In this document: in pieces, positions 1 to 9,489 of the stretch | Layout of the letters: every line of letters starts with the position of its first letter | Numbering within the stretch: the stretch's first letter is position 1 | Assembly (NCBI GenBank): GCA_019649035.1 | Contig: BMAT01000466.1 | Location: forward strand, 23,852-50,814 | Length of the DNA: 26,963 nucleotides | Direction: 5' to 3' | DNA from: Elysia marginata | Taxonomy: Eukaryota > Mollusca > Gastropoda > Plakobranchidae | Program-made: the position numbers and the translations under genes | The notes under the pieces: generated by a model | What the model was told of the DNA's origin: nothing | Database searches by the model: none | What the model saw: the letters and a program-made list of their open reading frames with translations, nothing else

Positions 1-24
1 TCTCTCTCTCTCTCTCTCTCTCTC
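1..24. repeat. (TC)12 microsatellite at window edge
   Basis: Twenty-four bases of TC repeat at the start of the window, probably continuing upstream. It lies in the intron before the exon at 79 and may contribute to that intron's pyrimidine tract. Confidence 0.95.
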
Positions 25-78
25 ATTGCCTGGCATGTCATCTAACCATAACCAATATTATGTTTTGTCCACATTTAG

Positions 79-272
79 GTAGAGTCATAAATGTGACTAG
101 TGAACGAGCCTTCAACCCTAGGGCACAAAGTGCTCCTTACTGCCTAGCCAAATCTGGATTGACCATTTTCTCAGATTGCCTGAGCAGAGAAATGTCAGAG
201 TTCAAGGTCAAGGTCATCACCGTAGTGCCGGGAGAATTTGCTGGCGCCACATCCATAGTAAAACCAGAAATA
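79..272 (+). CDS. SDR-family dehydrogenase, internal exon (BDH1-like), catalytic core
   Basis: This exon encodes the catalytic part of a classical short-chain dehydrogenase/reductase. It reads G-RVINVTS, then YCLAK, then PGEF, which are the SDR active-site serine segment, the Tyr-x-x-x-Lys pair and the conserved PG motif. The Ser codon is at 99-101, Tyr at 138-140 and Lys at 150-152; the 13-residue Ser-to-Tyr spacing is as I recall it for BDH1. The stretch from SAPYC through FSDCLSREM to ATSI follows the BDH1/retinol-dehydrogenase type closely. The acceptor is a TTTAG ending at 78, entering in phase 1 (the Gly codon is split), and the donor is ATA|GTGAGC at 273. The Rossmann cofactor-binding half must be encoded upstream of the window. 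BDH1 oxidises 3-hydroxybutyrate with NAD in mitochondria; substrate and location here are inferred only from similarity, and another SDR9C-type substrate (retinol, steroid) is possible. Confidence 0.85.
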
Positions 273-1705
273 GTGAGCACTCAACACTTGACTTTAAAAT
301 CAATAAACTATCAAAGTTGGAAACAAACCAAGCTGATAACTACACAAAACATCTTTTCAGATTTGATGTAATTCTTTTCATTTAATATGAGGGTTGAACT
401 ATACTTGCAACACAAAGATAAGCACAAGAGGTCTTGGTTAGTGTCGATATCATGATCTTAAGGCAGTATGTCTGCCGTGTCAAAAATGGTTTTAGTTCAA
501 AAAGTTTTTTTTTCAAAATATTGTTGCTAAAGTTTTATATTTCATACTGTTGTATATTTTATGAAGTTTTTGTACCCTTTTATAGTTTTTGCTATGCATG
601 CATAGTTATTTCTTTACATTTTGATCTCTCAACCTTCCTCTCTCCAACCCAAACACACACATACAGTTAATCAATTTCAAAAGCTGTTATCTTTATAGGC
701 ACCGCTATGTTCCAATCAAGTATTAAATCAGTAATGGATGGTTTGCTTTTTTTACCTTGATATTGTACAAGAGATATTAGAAAAGAAATGACTGAAAATT
801 TTACATATTGGCTGTATTAAGGTCATTAGCATATATATATCTGAGAGGTCCTGGTGTTCAATCCCTAGTCCAAACAAACCTTATTGTGCACCCCTGTGTC
901 CACCCAGCCCTTAATGGGTAGCTACGTCTATTAGGACTATTGAAAAGCAAACGCAAATTACCAAGCTGTGTTCCAAGAAAAATTAACAACCCTAAAGTAT
1001 CAATCAAGGGTCTGTTTTTACTTTTTGTATCTAGCTCAACGGACAGGCACTAACGCCTCAGTAACACTAATATGAGTAGGGTATGCCAACAATTTTCTTA
1101 TCCCTTTTTTGTAGTGTCTGTGATGATGTCACTTTATTTGTAATGCAACCAGTTAAATGTTGCAATTCTTACAATACAAAACATCAATTTTTGTGTATTT
1201 TTCTGAGTTTCCAGATGTTAAAAGAATGTGCAACTCACAACTTTTGCGAGAAATATTTACCCTTCTATTAATCTATAATGTAGATTAAAAGAACAATTAA
1301 ATACCATAGAAGCTTGAAAAAATAAACATCTCCAACCGGGAAAATTATAGACTTTTTAAATGTTACAGAAACATAAAAATATACCAAAATAATTTAGTTG
1401 CCAAACAGAGTTGAATTTAACCCTAGAAGCATGCGACTGAAAAAAATTGGAAGTTCTTTCTTTAGAATTAACACCTAGGGAAATTGTGATGCCAAAAGTG
1501 TAATATTAGCGTGTTTTCTAGGATTATGAAAGAGTTTTCCCAAAAGGTGTTAACATTAAGTAGATTTCACTGTATTTTTAAAAGACGTGTTGTCAACTTA
1601 AAGTTTCCAACATGTGACTTTTTTACCCTGGTCTTGAAATATTTATACAGAATAAGCCTGGTAAAGTGAGTCCATCCCGTACATTTTTGTTATTTCTCTG
1701 ACCAG
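273..1705 (+). other. Intron of the SDR gene
   Basis: The sequence runs from GTGAGC at 273 to CTCTGACCAG at 1696-1705. Both flanking exons are in phase 0 here, so they join cleanly. It is AT-rich, with a degenerate SINE-like stretch near 840-1010; the rest shows no coding signal. The reading frames at 434-670 and 1083-1271 are low-complexity and not credible genes. Confidence 0.75.
840..1010 (+). mobile_element. Degenerate tRNA-derived SINE remnant
   Basis: A B-box-like GGTGTTCAATCCC at 853-865 is followed about 25 bases later by a body segment containing GTCCACCCAGC and an AATGGGTA motif (about 898-921). The same order (tRNA-like B box, then a CAGTCCACCCAGCTG-type body with a GGTACC-type motif) occurs on the minus strand at 25960-26176, so the two look like members of one SINE family. 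The A box is not clear and the 3' boundary is uncertain. Confidence 0.5.
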
Positions 1706-1951
1706 GCTGAAGGTCTTCAGGACCGACTGCTTCAAGCCCAGGCGTCACTGTCCCTCCAAGATCAACAGGCTGTGCTGTACAGCAAAGACAATATTGAGAC
1801 AATGGTCAAGTCTTTCCAAGGTGCCATGGAGCTCTCAGGAACGAGCTGTGAGCCTGTGATACAAGCTTACATTGATGCGGTGCTGAATGCGGACCCTCTA
1901 AGCTGCTACCTGGTGCATGGATTCAAAAGACAATGTTTGGATCCTTATATT
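1706..1951 (+). CDS. SDR-family dehydrogenase, penultimate exon (BDH1-like)
   Basis: This exon encodes 82 residues in the frame that continues the exon at 79-272 (phase 0 in and out). The acceptor is CTCTGACCAG and the donor is ATT|GTGAGT, a near-perfect consensus. The protein runs AEGLQDRLL, then MVKSFQGAMEL, then the CEPVIQAYIDAVLNADP segment and a HGFKRQCLDPYI end. It corresponds to the C-terminal, substrate-side region of BDH1-type SDRs, where a 'PVIDAVTHAL' segment precedes the final helix. No stop or frameshift is present, which supports a functional gene. Confidence 0.85.
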
Positions 1952-2239
1952 GTGAGTTCTGCTTCTTTTCTAATTCATTTTATTTATTTGTCATGTAACC
2001 AGTCTAAATGAGTTATATATCGAAAATTATGATTTGGGGAAATACTGTATAAAAGTATAATTTTTGCGCTTTCTATTTTATATTTTTTAAATATAAAAAA
2101 AGTTTGAACTACCTTACCATAAACTTTAAATAGTGTCATAGAATTTGGAATATTTGAAAGCTGATAAAAATGTATTATTCAAACTATTTAAGCCTTGTAA
2201 TGATAAAATGGCACCATCTGACTGATTAGCGCGGGTTCT

Positions 2240-3050
2240 TATACACAATATGGCCAGGTTAAGCTGTGTATATTCATCCACAAGCTAACAAATAAGAAGC
2301 GCTAAACGACTTAAGAACAACAATAACAAACAACGAAAACAGGGACCCAGACACTTTGTCTATTATTAGTGGTGATTTTAATCAAACAATTCTAACAACT
2401 GTGTTACCAGATTACTACCAAAACGTTACCTGTCCCATTCTAGGCAAAAACACATTAGATCATTGTTATTGCAAGATAAAGTCAGCGTACAGATCATTTG
2501 AGCGCTCAGGTCTCGGCAACTCGGACCACTCCTGTGTTTTACTCTTACCGAAATATAAACAGAAAGTTAAGAGCTTGCAACCACACAATCAAACTGCTAT
2601 GGGCCCAAACTGGCGTCGAAAAACTCTAAGACTGTTTAGAAACAACACAACGGGACGCGTTTCTCAGTGTAGACACAACAGTAGATGAGTTTACAATTAC
2701 AGACAGTGTATGTTCATAAAATTTTGTGAAGAACTTTGCTTATTAATGAAACAAAAAAGAGACCCCCTAACAGCAAATGCTGCCCTAGTTGCCCATGGCA
2801 AGAAGGGTTGTGAGTGAGTGACTAACAGCAAATTGTGGTTTAATAATGAAGTGAGACAAAAAATTAAAGAAAAGGACACAACGTACAGGAATAAAAACAA
2901 CGATTCAGAGACCTATCAAACAACAAAATTTGAACTCAGAAAGTGTGTCAAAACAAGTAAGAAAATCCAATGAGACAAACTTGAAACCGCTTTTAGCGTG
3001 AAAGGCTAAAAAAAGCTGTGGGCTCAAATGAACTTAATTACTCAATACAA
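2240..3050 (+). mobile_element. LINE fragment: end of endonuclease domain and linker toward RT (CR1/L2/Rex-like)
   Basis: A broken reading frame reads YIHPQANK, stop, EALNDLRTTI, then ISGDFNQ (about 2362-2382), TLDHCY, and NSDHSCVLLLPKY. GDFN and SDH are the C-terminal catalytic motifs of the APE-type endonuclease of non-LTR retrotransposons, and LDH replaces the usual LD(H/Y) step. The linker follows in shifted frames: YIKFCEEL, then LWFNNEVRQKIKEKD, then KLWAQMN near 3015-3035. Several stops and frameshifts show that it is dead. The reverse transcriptase itself is missing; the copy ends where an oppositely oriented LINE fragment begins. Confidence 0.85.
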
Positions 3051-3416
3051 GAAAGAGCGTGATTCCTGATAAAAGATATCTTTAGCTCTTTGTTTGAACT
3101 CGGCCAGGAATACTTTTTCATTCCCAACACCCTGGAATAACCAGACTACACCAAAGCCATGTGCACATAAGCATGCTTGTATATCGCTACTCCAGTTTGG
3201 TATTCCTTTTTTATGGAGGCCAATTAGCATAGTAAACGATTGGTGAACTTCTGGAAGTTTCAATAACCTCAGCCAATATTTTATACATTTAGCCATGGTA
3301 TTAACTCTTAAGGGGTACCTCCCAGTCTCACCATAAACAATGGAATTAGTGGTAAACGTAGATACATTTAGATATCTTTTTAAAGCAAATGTATGGGCCT
3401 TCTCAATTTCAGTCAT
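3042..3416 (-). mobile_element. LINE fragment: C-terminal region downstream of RT
   Basis: An open frame of about 124 codons on the minus strand reads EKAHTFALKRYLNV, VYGETGRYPL, IKYWLRLLKLPE and GFGVVWLFQGVGN. This is the conserved post-RT region seen in many invertebrate non-LTR retrotransposons, where the typical form runs 'E..H...CKR.L.V', 'GE.GRYPL', 'YW.RL', 'G.VW..QGVGN'. It has no internal stop, so the fragment is relatively young, but the RT core is absent. Its upstream end stops at the TAA microsatellite at 3422, which is the tail of another LINE. The clade is not certain. Confidence 0.8.
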
Positions 3417-3420
3417 TTCT

Positions 3421-3421
<1 letters not shown>

Positions 3422-3454
<33 letters not shown>
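3422..3454. repeat. (TAA)11 microsatellite, tail of a minus-strand LINE
   Basis: Eleven perfect TAA units directly precede ATGACTTTTATATAGCGC at 3455. Read on the minus strand, this is a CR1/L2-type LINE 3' end (AAAGCGCTATATAAAAGTC) followed by a TTA-type repeat tail. Confidence 0.9.
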
Positions 3455-3456
<2 letters not shown>

Positions 3457-4146
3457 GACTTTTATATAGCGCTTTACCACTGCCTATGGCGATGCTCAGA
3501 GCGCTTTACATAGATAAAACTTGCTTTAACAATTACATAAAAACAGCAGCGCGGAGATCTACAAAGACATAAATACATGTAATTGTAAAATTCCTGATTA
3601 TAAAAAAGACATAGTTCATTAATAAATAGATTTAAAAATTGTCGCTTACTATAATGTTAGCTATTATAAAACACAACAGTTTCCAGAAAACATTACTTTA
3701 AAAAAAAGAAATTTCTTAAAGATATTTTATCACAATATTATACATAAAAGCAGATATATATTTATAAATATTTTTTGGGGGGGATATGGTAAATTTAGAA
3801 AAATTAATTCATAAAAGAAAACCAATGGATGTCTTATTAAGAGACAGCGCCATATGCCTTTAAAAACAAATGGTGCTTTAGTGCTTTTTTGATAATTTTC
3901 TAGTCTTCTATGTGACATAGAGGCCTTGGCAAAGAGTTCCAGATATTTGGACCTAAAAACGAAAAAACATCTTTCACCTAGCGTTTTATATCGTTGGCGA
4001 GGAACAACCAATGTTTTGTTGTCATTACAAGACCTTAAAACTCTCCCTGGTTGGTATACTTTAAGCGCTTCTTGAAGATATACTGGTCCACGACCATTTA
4101 CTATAACGCCCCAAATTTCAGCACGATAGGTAAGATTTCTTTTCAA
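3455..4146 (-). mobile_element. LINE 3' part (CR1/L2-like): C-terminal RT tail plus 3' UTR
   Basis: On the minus strand the coding end reads GRGPVYLQEAL, YQPGRVLRS, LVVPRQRYKTLGERCF and FRSKYLELFAK (roughly 3860-4090). This matches the common C-terminal block of CR1/L2 elements ('AP.YL.ELL..Y.P.R.LRS', 'L..PR.R.KT.G.R.F', '.WN.LP'). It is followed by an AT-rich 3' UTR and the motif AAAGCGCTATATAAAA just before the TAA-type tail. The 5' part may extend across the later insertion of the transposon at 4197-6073. The reading frame drifts past about 3850 into the UTR. Confidence 0.8.
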
Positions 4147-4190
4147 TCGGTTGTTCGTTTTTGTTAGTTTATCTTACATTCTGTCATTAT

Positions 4191-4196
4191 GTAGTG
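4191..4196. repeat. Target-site duplication GTAGTG, left copy
   Basis: GTAGTG abuts the left CAGGGCTTGAA terminus and is repeated at 6074-6079 abutting the right terminus. Confidence 0.7.
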
Positions 4197-6073
4197 CAGG
4201 GCTTGAAATAGACCGCGGCATGGCGACAATTTGCCGTAATGCCCTCAAAATCAGAGGGTCAACCGCGGCAATTTTTGCCGTGCCCTTGTTTTGTTAAGTT
4301 GAAAATATCGTATACCGGTAATTACATAAATTCGGGTGACAAACAAAAACGGTGCCGACCATCAATTCAGTCAAAGTACAATAGACCTATATAATGCGGT
4401 CTTCCGTTGCGACAGGGTTTGGTCTCGTGTCGTGTCTTGTGCCCTAATCATCAGTACCGACCTTGACAGATCGTCCGTTGGCTAGACCCGCGGTGTGCAA
4501 AGTTTCACGAATGCAGTAAGAGTTGTGATTGATAGCCGTAACGCATAGATCTAAAGCCTACTGTCTTGAGTGTCTTCTATGTATTCCCACACAAGCATTT
4601 TCAATTTATCGATCGATGCAGAGTGTCGCCGACGCGTAGTGGGCAGGGGGAGAGTATGCAAAAATTATAGGTCTACAAGCGAGCAGTAATAAATGAAAGT
4701 CCGTTACCCGATGCACAGGGAATTTCTTAGAAATGGCAAGGGCCGTAACACATATCGAAGTTTTGCGCGTTTTGTTTTACACAAAGTTTTCTGCATTTTG
4801 TGCCACACGGACCAAGAGCCATTTTACCGCGAAAAAAAAACCCGAAGGGATCTGGGTCAAAGCACCAAAAAACGCTAGAAGTTTGATGCATTTTCCATTA
4901 AACGCTAAGATTTGATACAATGTAGATCTACATGTACTTCATGCGAGTACCGTATCAATGAACTCAAATAACTACATGTAACCATATGAATATTGGGCTA
5001 CTAACGGAAATTGGCTTATATACAAGAAATCCACATCTAGTCATATTATACTGCTGTTGAGGTGGGTGGGGGGCGTAGATATATAGATAGAGAGTGAGAC
5101 AGAGAGAGTAATATTTGAATTCATGATAAATGTAGGCCTACGTAGTTTAAGGCTTCAATATCACTCACTCTACTATAATATGTTACTGAGTTAATAAACT
5201 ATTCAGCTCATCTTAATCATCACCTGCCAGAATCATATGCTTCTCCTGCATCCACACCATCAAATTGAAAAGGAGTCACATCATCAACAGCTCATATATA
5301 TTTTATCATCATCCTCGTCATCTTCATCATGAACATGAGTGGGAAAATCGTCATAAAAATAATCACCACCATCATCATTATCATCACCAATGGATACCTC
5401 AGCATCAACATCAGCAGCCACACAGAGAAGAAAAAGACAAAAATTGCCACTAGCAGTATAAATTAAAATTGTGAAAATTGTGGAATCTGGAGTGACTAAG
5501 GTGGACCACATTCTTTTTGAAAACATTTTCGTTAATCTTCTGTTCCACATACAGAGAACAGTCACAAGAACAGTCAATGTCACTGTGTCAGCAAAGCAGC
5601 AATATTTGGAGATCAGGTCATATGGATGAATAAAAATAAAGAAAGATATTTTAGTGGCATATGTGAAGTCGGAGGCAAGGAAGAAAAATGTCTTGATGAG
5701 AGGAGTTCAGATTATACACAGCCTTTAAGAAAATGGATCAGGCAGAGATGGAAAGATTAAAAAAGAATGTTACTATTTTTAGTCTTTTGTTAAATGTGAT
5801 TTAACTGGGATTTACTTTTTCTAATTTCTATTTATATGATTGCTCTTCTTTACATGTTTTTTTAAATAAACAAAGACCCTCTCTATACTTTTGTAGAGAG
5901 CAAGGTACAAATCGTGTTGTTATTTACTAAATTGTTACTAATTTTAACCAACAAAATGATCACCTATAACTTTTGCCTTGGTGCCCAAGCAAATTGCCTT
6001 GGTGCCCTCTGATTTTCAGGCCTCACCGAGGCAATTTTTGCTTGCCCTTCAGAACACCTAATTCAAGCCCCTG
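4197..6073. mobile_element. Non-autonomous DNA transposon, hAT-like, about 1.88 kb
   Basis: The left end reads CAGGGCTTGAAATAG. The right end, reverse-complemented, reads CAGGGGCTTGAATTAG. Farther in, both ends share AAAATCAGAGGG (4247-4258 and, complemented, 6005-6016) amid a GC-rich pattern of GGCAATTTTTGCC-like palindromes. A 6-bp direct repeat, GTAGTG, flanks both ends. CAGGG ends are typical of hAT elements, but those usually duplicate 8 bp (5-8 bp is known), so the superfamily is provisional. I see no transposase: short frames at 4693-4915 have no recognisable motif, and 5265-5583 is an imperfect CAT/CAC-rich tract that gives misleading His- or Asp-rich frames. It probably relied on another element's enzyme. 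Confidence 0.7.
5270..5420. repeat. Imperfect CAT/CAC trinucleotide-rich tract
   Basis: Repeated CATCAT, CACCAC and CATCATCAT runs lie inside the transposon at 4197-6073. They create open frames on both strands (His-rich on plus, Asp-rich on minus) that I do not regard as genes. Confidence 0.7.
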
Positions 6074-6079
6074 GTAGTG
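6074..6079. repeat. Target-site duplication GTAGTG, right copy
   Basis: This matches 4191-4196 and directly follows the right terminus GCCCCTG. Confidence 0.7.
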
Positions 6080-6156
6080 ATGACGTTAATGCTGTTGTAC
6101 AATAGAGCTGTTCTTTCTTTAGAATATTTGATAAATTTACAAATGGCAAATCAGTT

Positions 6157-6449
6157 GGCTGGTTGATTGAACTTTAACGTCCCAGTCAACTTGGAGTTTA
6201 TATCAGAGGCGGGGCTTGGGACAATTGAAAGCGTGCTTGCCACACTGTAAGGAACGCTTGCATACACCACACCCAGTCACATTATCCTGACACCAGGCCG
6301 ACCAGACTTAACACTAAATCCATAATGCCAGACACTAGGCGGATCAGCTGCTAATACCAATTTTTAAGTCCTTGGTTTGACTCGGCCGGGGATCGAACCA
6401 CGCACCTCCCGATCTCTGAGCGGGTGTCTTACCACTAGGCCACAGAGCC
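6157..6449 (-). mobile_element. tRNA-derived SINE
   Basis: On the minus strand it starts GGCTCTGTGGCCTAGTGG (A box TGGCCTAGTGG), followed by GGTTCGATCCC (B box) about 35 bases later. Both are RNA polymerase III internal promoter elements. The tRNA-like head occupies about 6380-6449. The body contains GGTGTCAGGATAATGTGAC, also found in a slightly different form in the SINE at 13313-13479. The 3' end is ACGTTAAAGTTCAATCAACC, a TCAA-type tail. I could not identify a clear target duplication. It is close to, but outside, the right end of the transposon at 4197-6073. Confidence 0.85.
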
Positions 6450-6678
6450 AGTAACATTCATCAGAAGAATAAACTATATTATTTCTATTATAATCTTCAG
6501 TGCCAGTTTCATCGACATTTGATAACATAACGTTATTACTTTAAATTTAATAACACAGACAACACCATGTTTATAACAATTTATACCCTACCTACCGGAA
6601 CGGCTATCTTAATTCTAGCTTGTTTTATTCAAGCATACCATAGATCTATATTCCGAGTCTAGTAGCAAACAAACACTC

Positions 6679-6681
<3 letters not shown>

Positions 6682-6721
<40 letters not shown>
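6682..6721. repeat. (TC)20 microsatellite
   Basis: Forty bases of perfect TC dinucleotide repeat. Confidence 0.97.
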
Positions 6722-6725
<4 letters not shown>

Positions 6726-7056
6726 GACACAGGCAGACACACACATGGCTTTCTCTTCCTCTTTGTTTTCCTTTTCTGTTATTTTGACACTGTAAATCTG
6801 AATCTTTTGTGCAAACGGGTTTAAGTCGGATGAATGCAGCTTAATTTAATTAAAGTTTATCTAGCCAATACAATATTTCAAACTTACATAAGATGATAAG
6901 TACATGTATGAAAAACAAGCAATACTTATCTAAACAACAGGCTTTACTTGTCTGCTCAATGATGTTTACAAAATGGGATCAGCGCAAACAATATGGCAGA
7001 CTTTCGAATTCTGGAATTTACCAGACTCACCTGAAGGGCCAATCTGTAAGGCCGTG

Positions 7057-7490
7057 ACCAAACCTATGCATGTTGCATATAGTTGGAAAGGTCTTGAGAA
7101 TATATAATGAAATATAATATTTAAAAATTAATCAAATCAAAGTAATCAAATTGTATTCTTATGAGTAATTTGTGAAACACCGTAAAAGTCACCTGTAGTG
7201 CAACCTTTTTTTATCATGTAACAGCATTTATTCACAGATTTTTACTCTAGTTGCTGTCTTTTAAAAGCTTATATTAAAACAAAAACAATATAAATACAAC
7301 TTGAAAAAAGAAATGACATTTTGGAACCCGATTACTCGTAAATGACGTCAAAACAGGCTATTCTTTAAAATTCAAGAGCAAATTACGGTTATAGATATTT
7401 TTGCACCAAGCCTATTCATGGTGAATATCATGTCAAAGGTCTCCGAAATTAATTTACTTGGCAATACTATGTTTGCAAAATAATTGAAAA
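7057..7490 (-). repeat. Left arm of a long inverted repeat
   Basis: This arm, reverse-complemented, aligns along its length with about 9490-9921. The clearest blocks are 7057-7095 with 9883-9921 (38 of 39 bases), 7148-7171 with 9821-9844 (22 of 24), and 7356-7382 with 9604-9630 (22 of 27). There are further short matches around 7190-7220 with 9771-9805 and 7292-7303 with 9698-9709. The order is kept, so this is one diverged inverted repeat and not chance blocks. Beyond 7057 the match stops, which suggests truncation of this end. Confidence 0.8.
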
Positions 7491-7613
7491 GTATCGTGCA
7501 AAAAGAAGACAACTGCAAAACCTACATTTTAAAAGCTGTTTTTGTTTAATGATAGTTATTATTGAGTATAGGCATATAGATGTTCATACAAAGGTGACCC
7601 AGTATAAGAGCAG

Positions 7614-8072
7614 ATGGCAGATGGCAAAACTGAGCGTGTCACTGAATAGCCTGTGGACCGTTCCGTTGAATCAAAAGGTACTTCAAGTAGTAATTACAAC
7701 TCAGAGGATAAAGAGATAGAACAAAGTGGAACAATTGATTCTATTGACAAACCCAGTGTCCGCTCAGGTAGAAAAGAAAAACCAAAAGACATTGACGCCA
7801 GAGCGGATGGAAACAAGCGATATCATGATGGATCCCAGGACTTTGAAGTATCTGGAGGAATTGATGAGGACCAAGAATCTGAAGTTGTGTGGAAAAAAGA
7901 ATTCCCATGTAAACTAAGTGAGGCTCCTGAACATTTTTTAGTCCAGTACAAAAGGGAAAGGCTAAACTGTGTCAAAGATGGCTTCGACAGATTTAAGCGG
8001 CAGTTATGTACAGACTGGAAAAATTTAACTGCATTTTCTCCAAAAAGCTTGACATTCTTTGGAAGTTATTGA
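7614..8072 (+). pseudogene. Unrecognised charged ORF, possibly the 5' part of the element gene
   Basis: ATG at 7614 begins MADGKTERVTE and meets TAG at 7647-7649. After the stop the same frame stays open to 8072, giving about 140 residues: Ser/Asp/Glu/Lys-rich at first, then FPCKLSEAPEHF, YKRERLNCVKDGFDRFKR and DWKNLTAF. The basic, charged composition and single early stop suggest former coding sequence. I do not recognise the family. It lies between the two inverted-repeat arms and just upstream of clear gene remnants at 8180-9170, so it may be the N-terminal region of the same element gene. A host gene exon is less likely. Confidence 0.45.
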
Positions 8073-8179
8073 GAGGGAAACAAGCACCTGCAACTGTGGC
8101 AAGGAGAGGGATGCTGCCATTTCAAGCAGCTTTCAATTACAATCTGCAAACCTATTAGGTATTCATTATGACAAATTCC

Positions 8180-9170
8180 AGTTCTTCTTTTGGAACATCA
8201 TGAAGTCTATGAACAGTTCTGTAGTGGACACTTTGTAATCAGACAAAGTAACAGGGACTGGACTTTCTTGCGATCTTGTCATTGAGCAGGTCCTAATGAG
8301 AAGCGCGGGTAGCTGTGGCTTTGATGTGTCATCTGGCACCCAGTGTTTGCTATCAATGTCTCCTTGTTCTAAAATTAAATGTATTAAGCAAGAATTTACC
8401 AACGCACAGGATAACACACGGTAGCAACATAAGGGGAGCACAGAGTCATGATAGTCCTGTCAAAACAAAGACAATGAAGTCAAATAACAGTCCCTGATGG
8501 CCATATATATACACTATATTAATCCCTTTCGGGAAATTTGTCTTCCTTTCTCAGCGTAACTGTGTCGCCACAAAGCAGCGCCACTAATACCATAGACCCT
8601 TTAGGAACACTTCCCTGGGAAGCATTGCCACAGGGGTTATATTGATGAGTCTGTGACTCCAAAAAATGCACAAAAAGGAGGGAAACCAAATTCTTGGAGG
8701 GATTGTTTGAACTACTGTGTAAGATTATTCCTTAAAATTATAAGACCATGAACTAAAAATCCTAAGCAAAGAGCACAAGTTGATGCTGAATCAATCCCTG
8801 GTGATCACATGCTGCTACTGCCAGCGTCTGTCACAGCAACAAAAGCCACCTCTATAGAAAGCAACAATCTTTTCAAATTTGAGCTCATAAGTTACCAGTC
8901 TGCACTATTTGACAGATATGGACTCCTATGGGATCCTGAAAAGTCAGCTCTTGCTGGTGTTCTACCCCACGGAATGTACAAAAGCATTCTACCATGTTGT
9001 TCCAAATGCTCCAAGAAGTGTAGGTTCTGGTGGAGCAGCAACTAGTGTTAGATGGAGGTTCCCTTTTTGATTGATTAGCCTGGCCACGTGGCTCAGGCTG
9101 TAGAGGCATCGACTGTTCACATAATGTACCAGAGATGTTATTGGAAGGAATACTGAAAGAAGTCTAAGGA
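8180..9170 (+). pseudogene. Broken copy of a recurrent uncharacterised protein family
   Basis: Three collinear blocks match, from memory, a large uncharacterised family seen in mollusc and cnidarian gene models. Block one reads EHHEVYEQFCSGHFVIRQS (about 8193-8250) and shifts frame into GLSCDLVIEQVLMRS (8260-8304), where family members have 'GL(S)xDL(V/I)IEQVLMRS'. Block two, around 8809-8960, reads FKFELISYQSALFDRYGLL, matching 'FK.EL.S.P.ALFD..GLLR'. Block three, about 9048-9090, reads VLDGGSLFD, stop, LAWPRG, matching 'VLDGG.LL.R.PWPRG'. Multiple stops and frameshifts show it is inactive. The biochemical role of the family is unknown to me. Its position between inverted-repeat arms suggests it is carried by a transposon. 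Confidence 0.7.
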
Positions 9171-9489
9171 ATATAGAAAGAAGGCTGAAATACTGTGTCT
9201 GTGAATGTGACTGTAGGGGAAATACTGAGATCGCATATCATTTTTCTATGGTATTTTCGATTTATTTGATATACAAAGTTATTGCATCTTCGTATGATAT
9301 CACCATCCTGCTTTGAAAGTTGAATTTTAAAGGATATGCAAGTGTAGTTTTAGGTACAGATGACATTACATGGGAAAATATCTCATACCTTTGAAATTCG
9401 TGTTTTTGTTATTGTTGTTTTTTTTGTATTTTTTTTTGTCTTGTTTTTATTTTGAGAAGGGGGTGGGAGGGGGTTGAAATTACAAGTAC

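Noticed and set aside
5265..5583. His-rich plus-strand frame and Asp-rich minus-strand frame
   Set aside because: Both are readings of the same imperfect CAT/CAC repeat inside a transposon; no domain or splice support.
6380..6449. Possible genuine tRNA gene on the minus strand
   Set aside because: A and B boxes are good, but the acceptor stem does not pair convincingly and the sequence continues into a SINE body with a TCAA tail.
8166..9109. Minus-strand frames at 8166-8441 and 8885-9109
   Set aside because: They are opposite-strand readings of the plus-strand pseudogene blocks.
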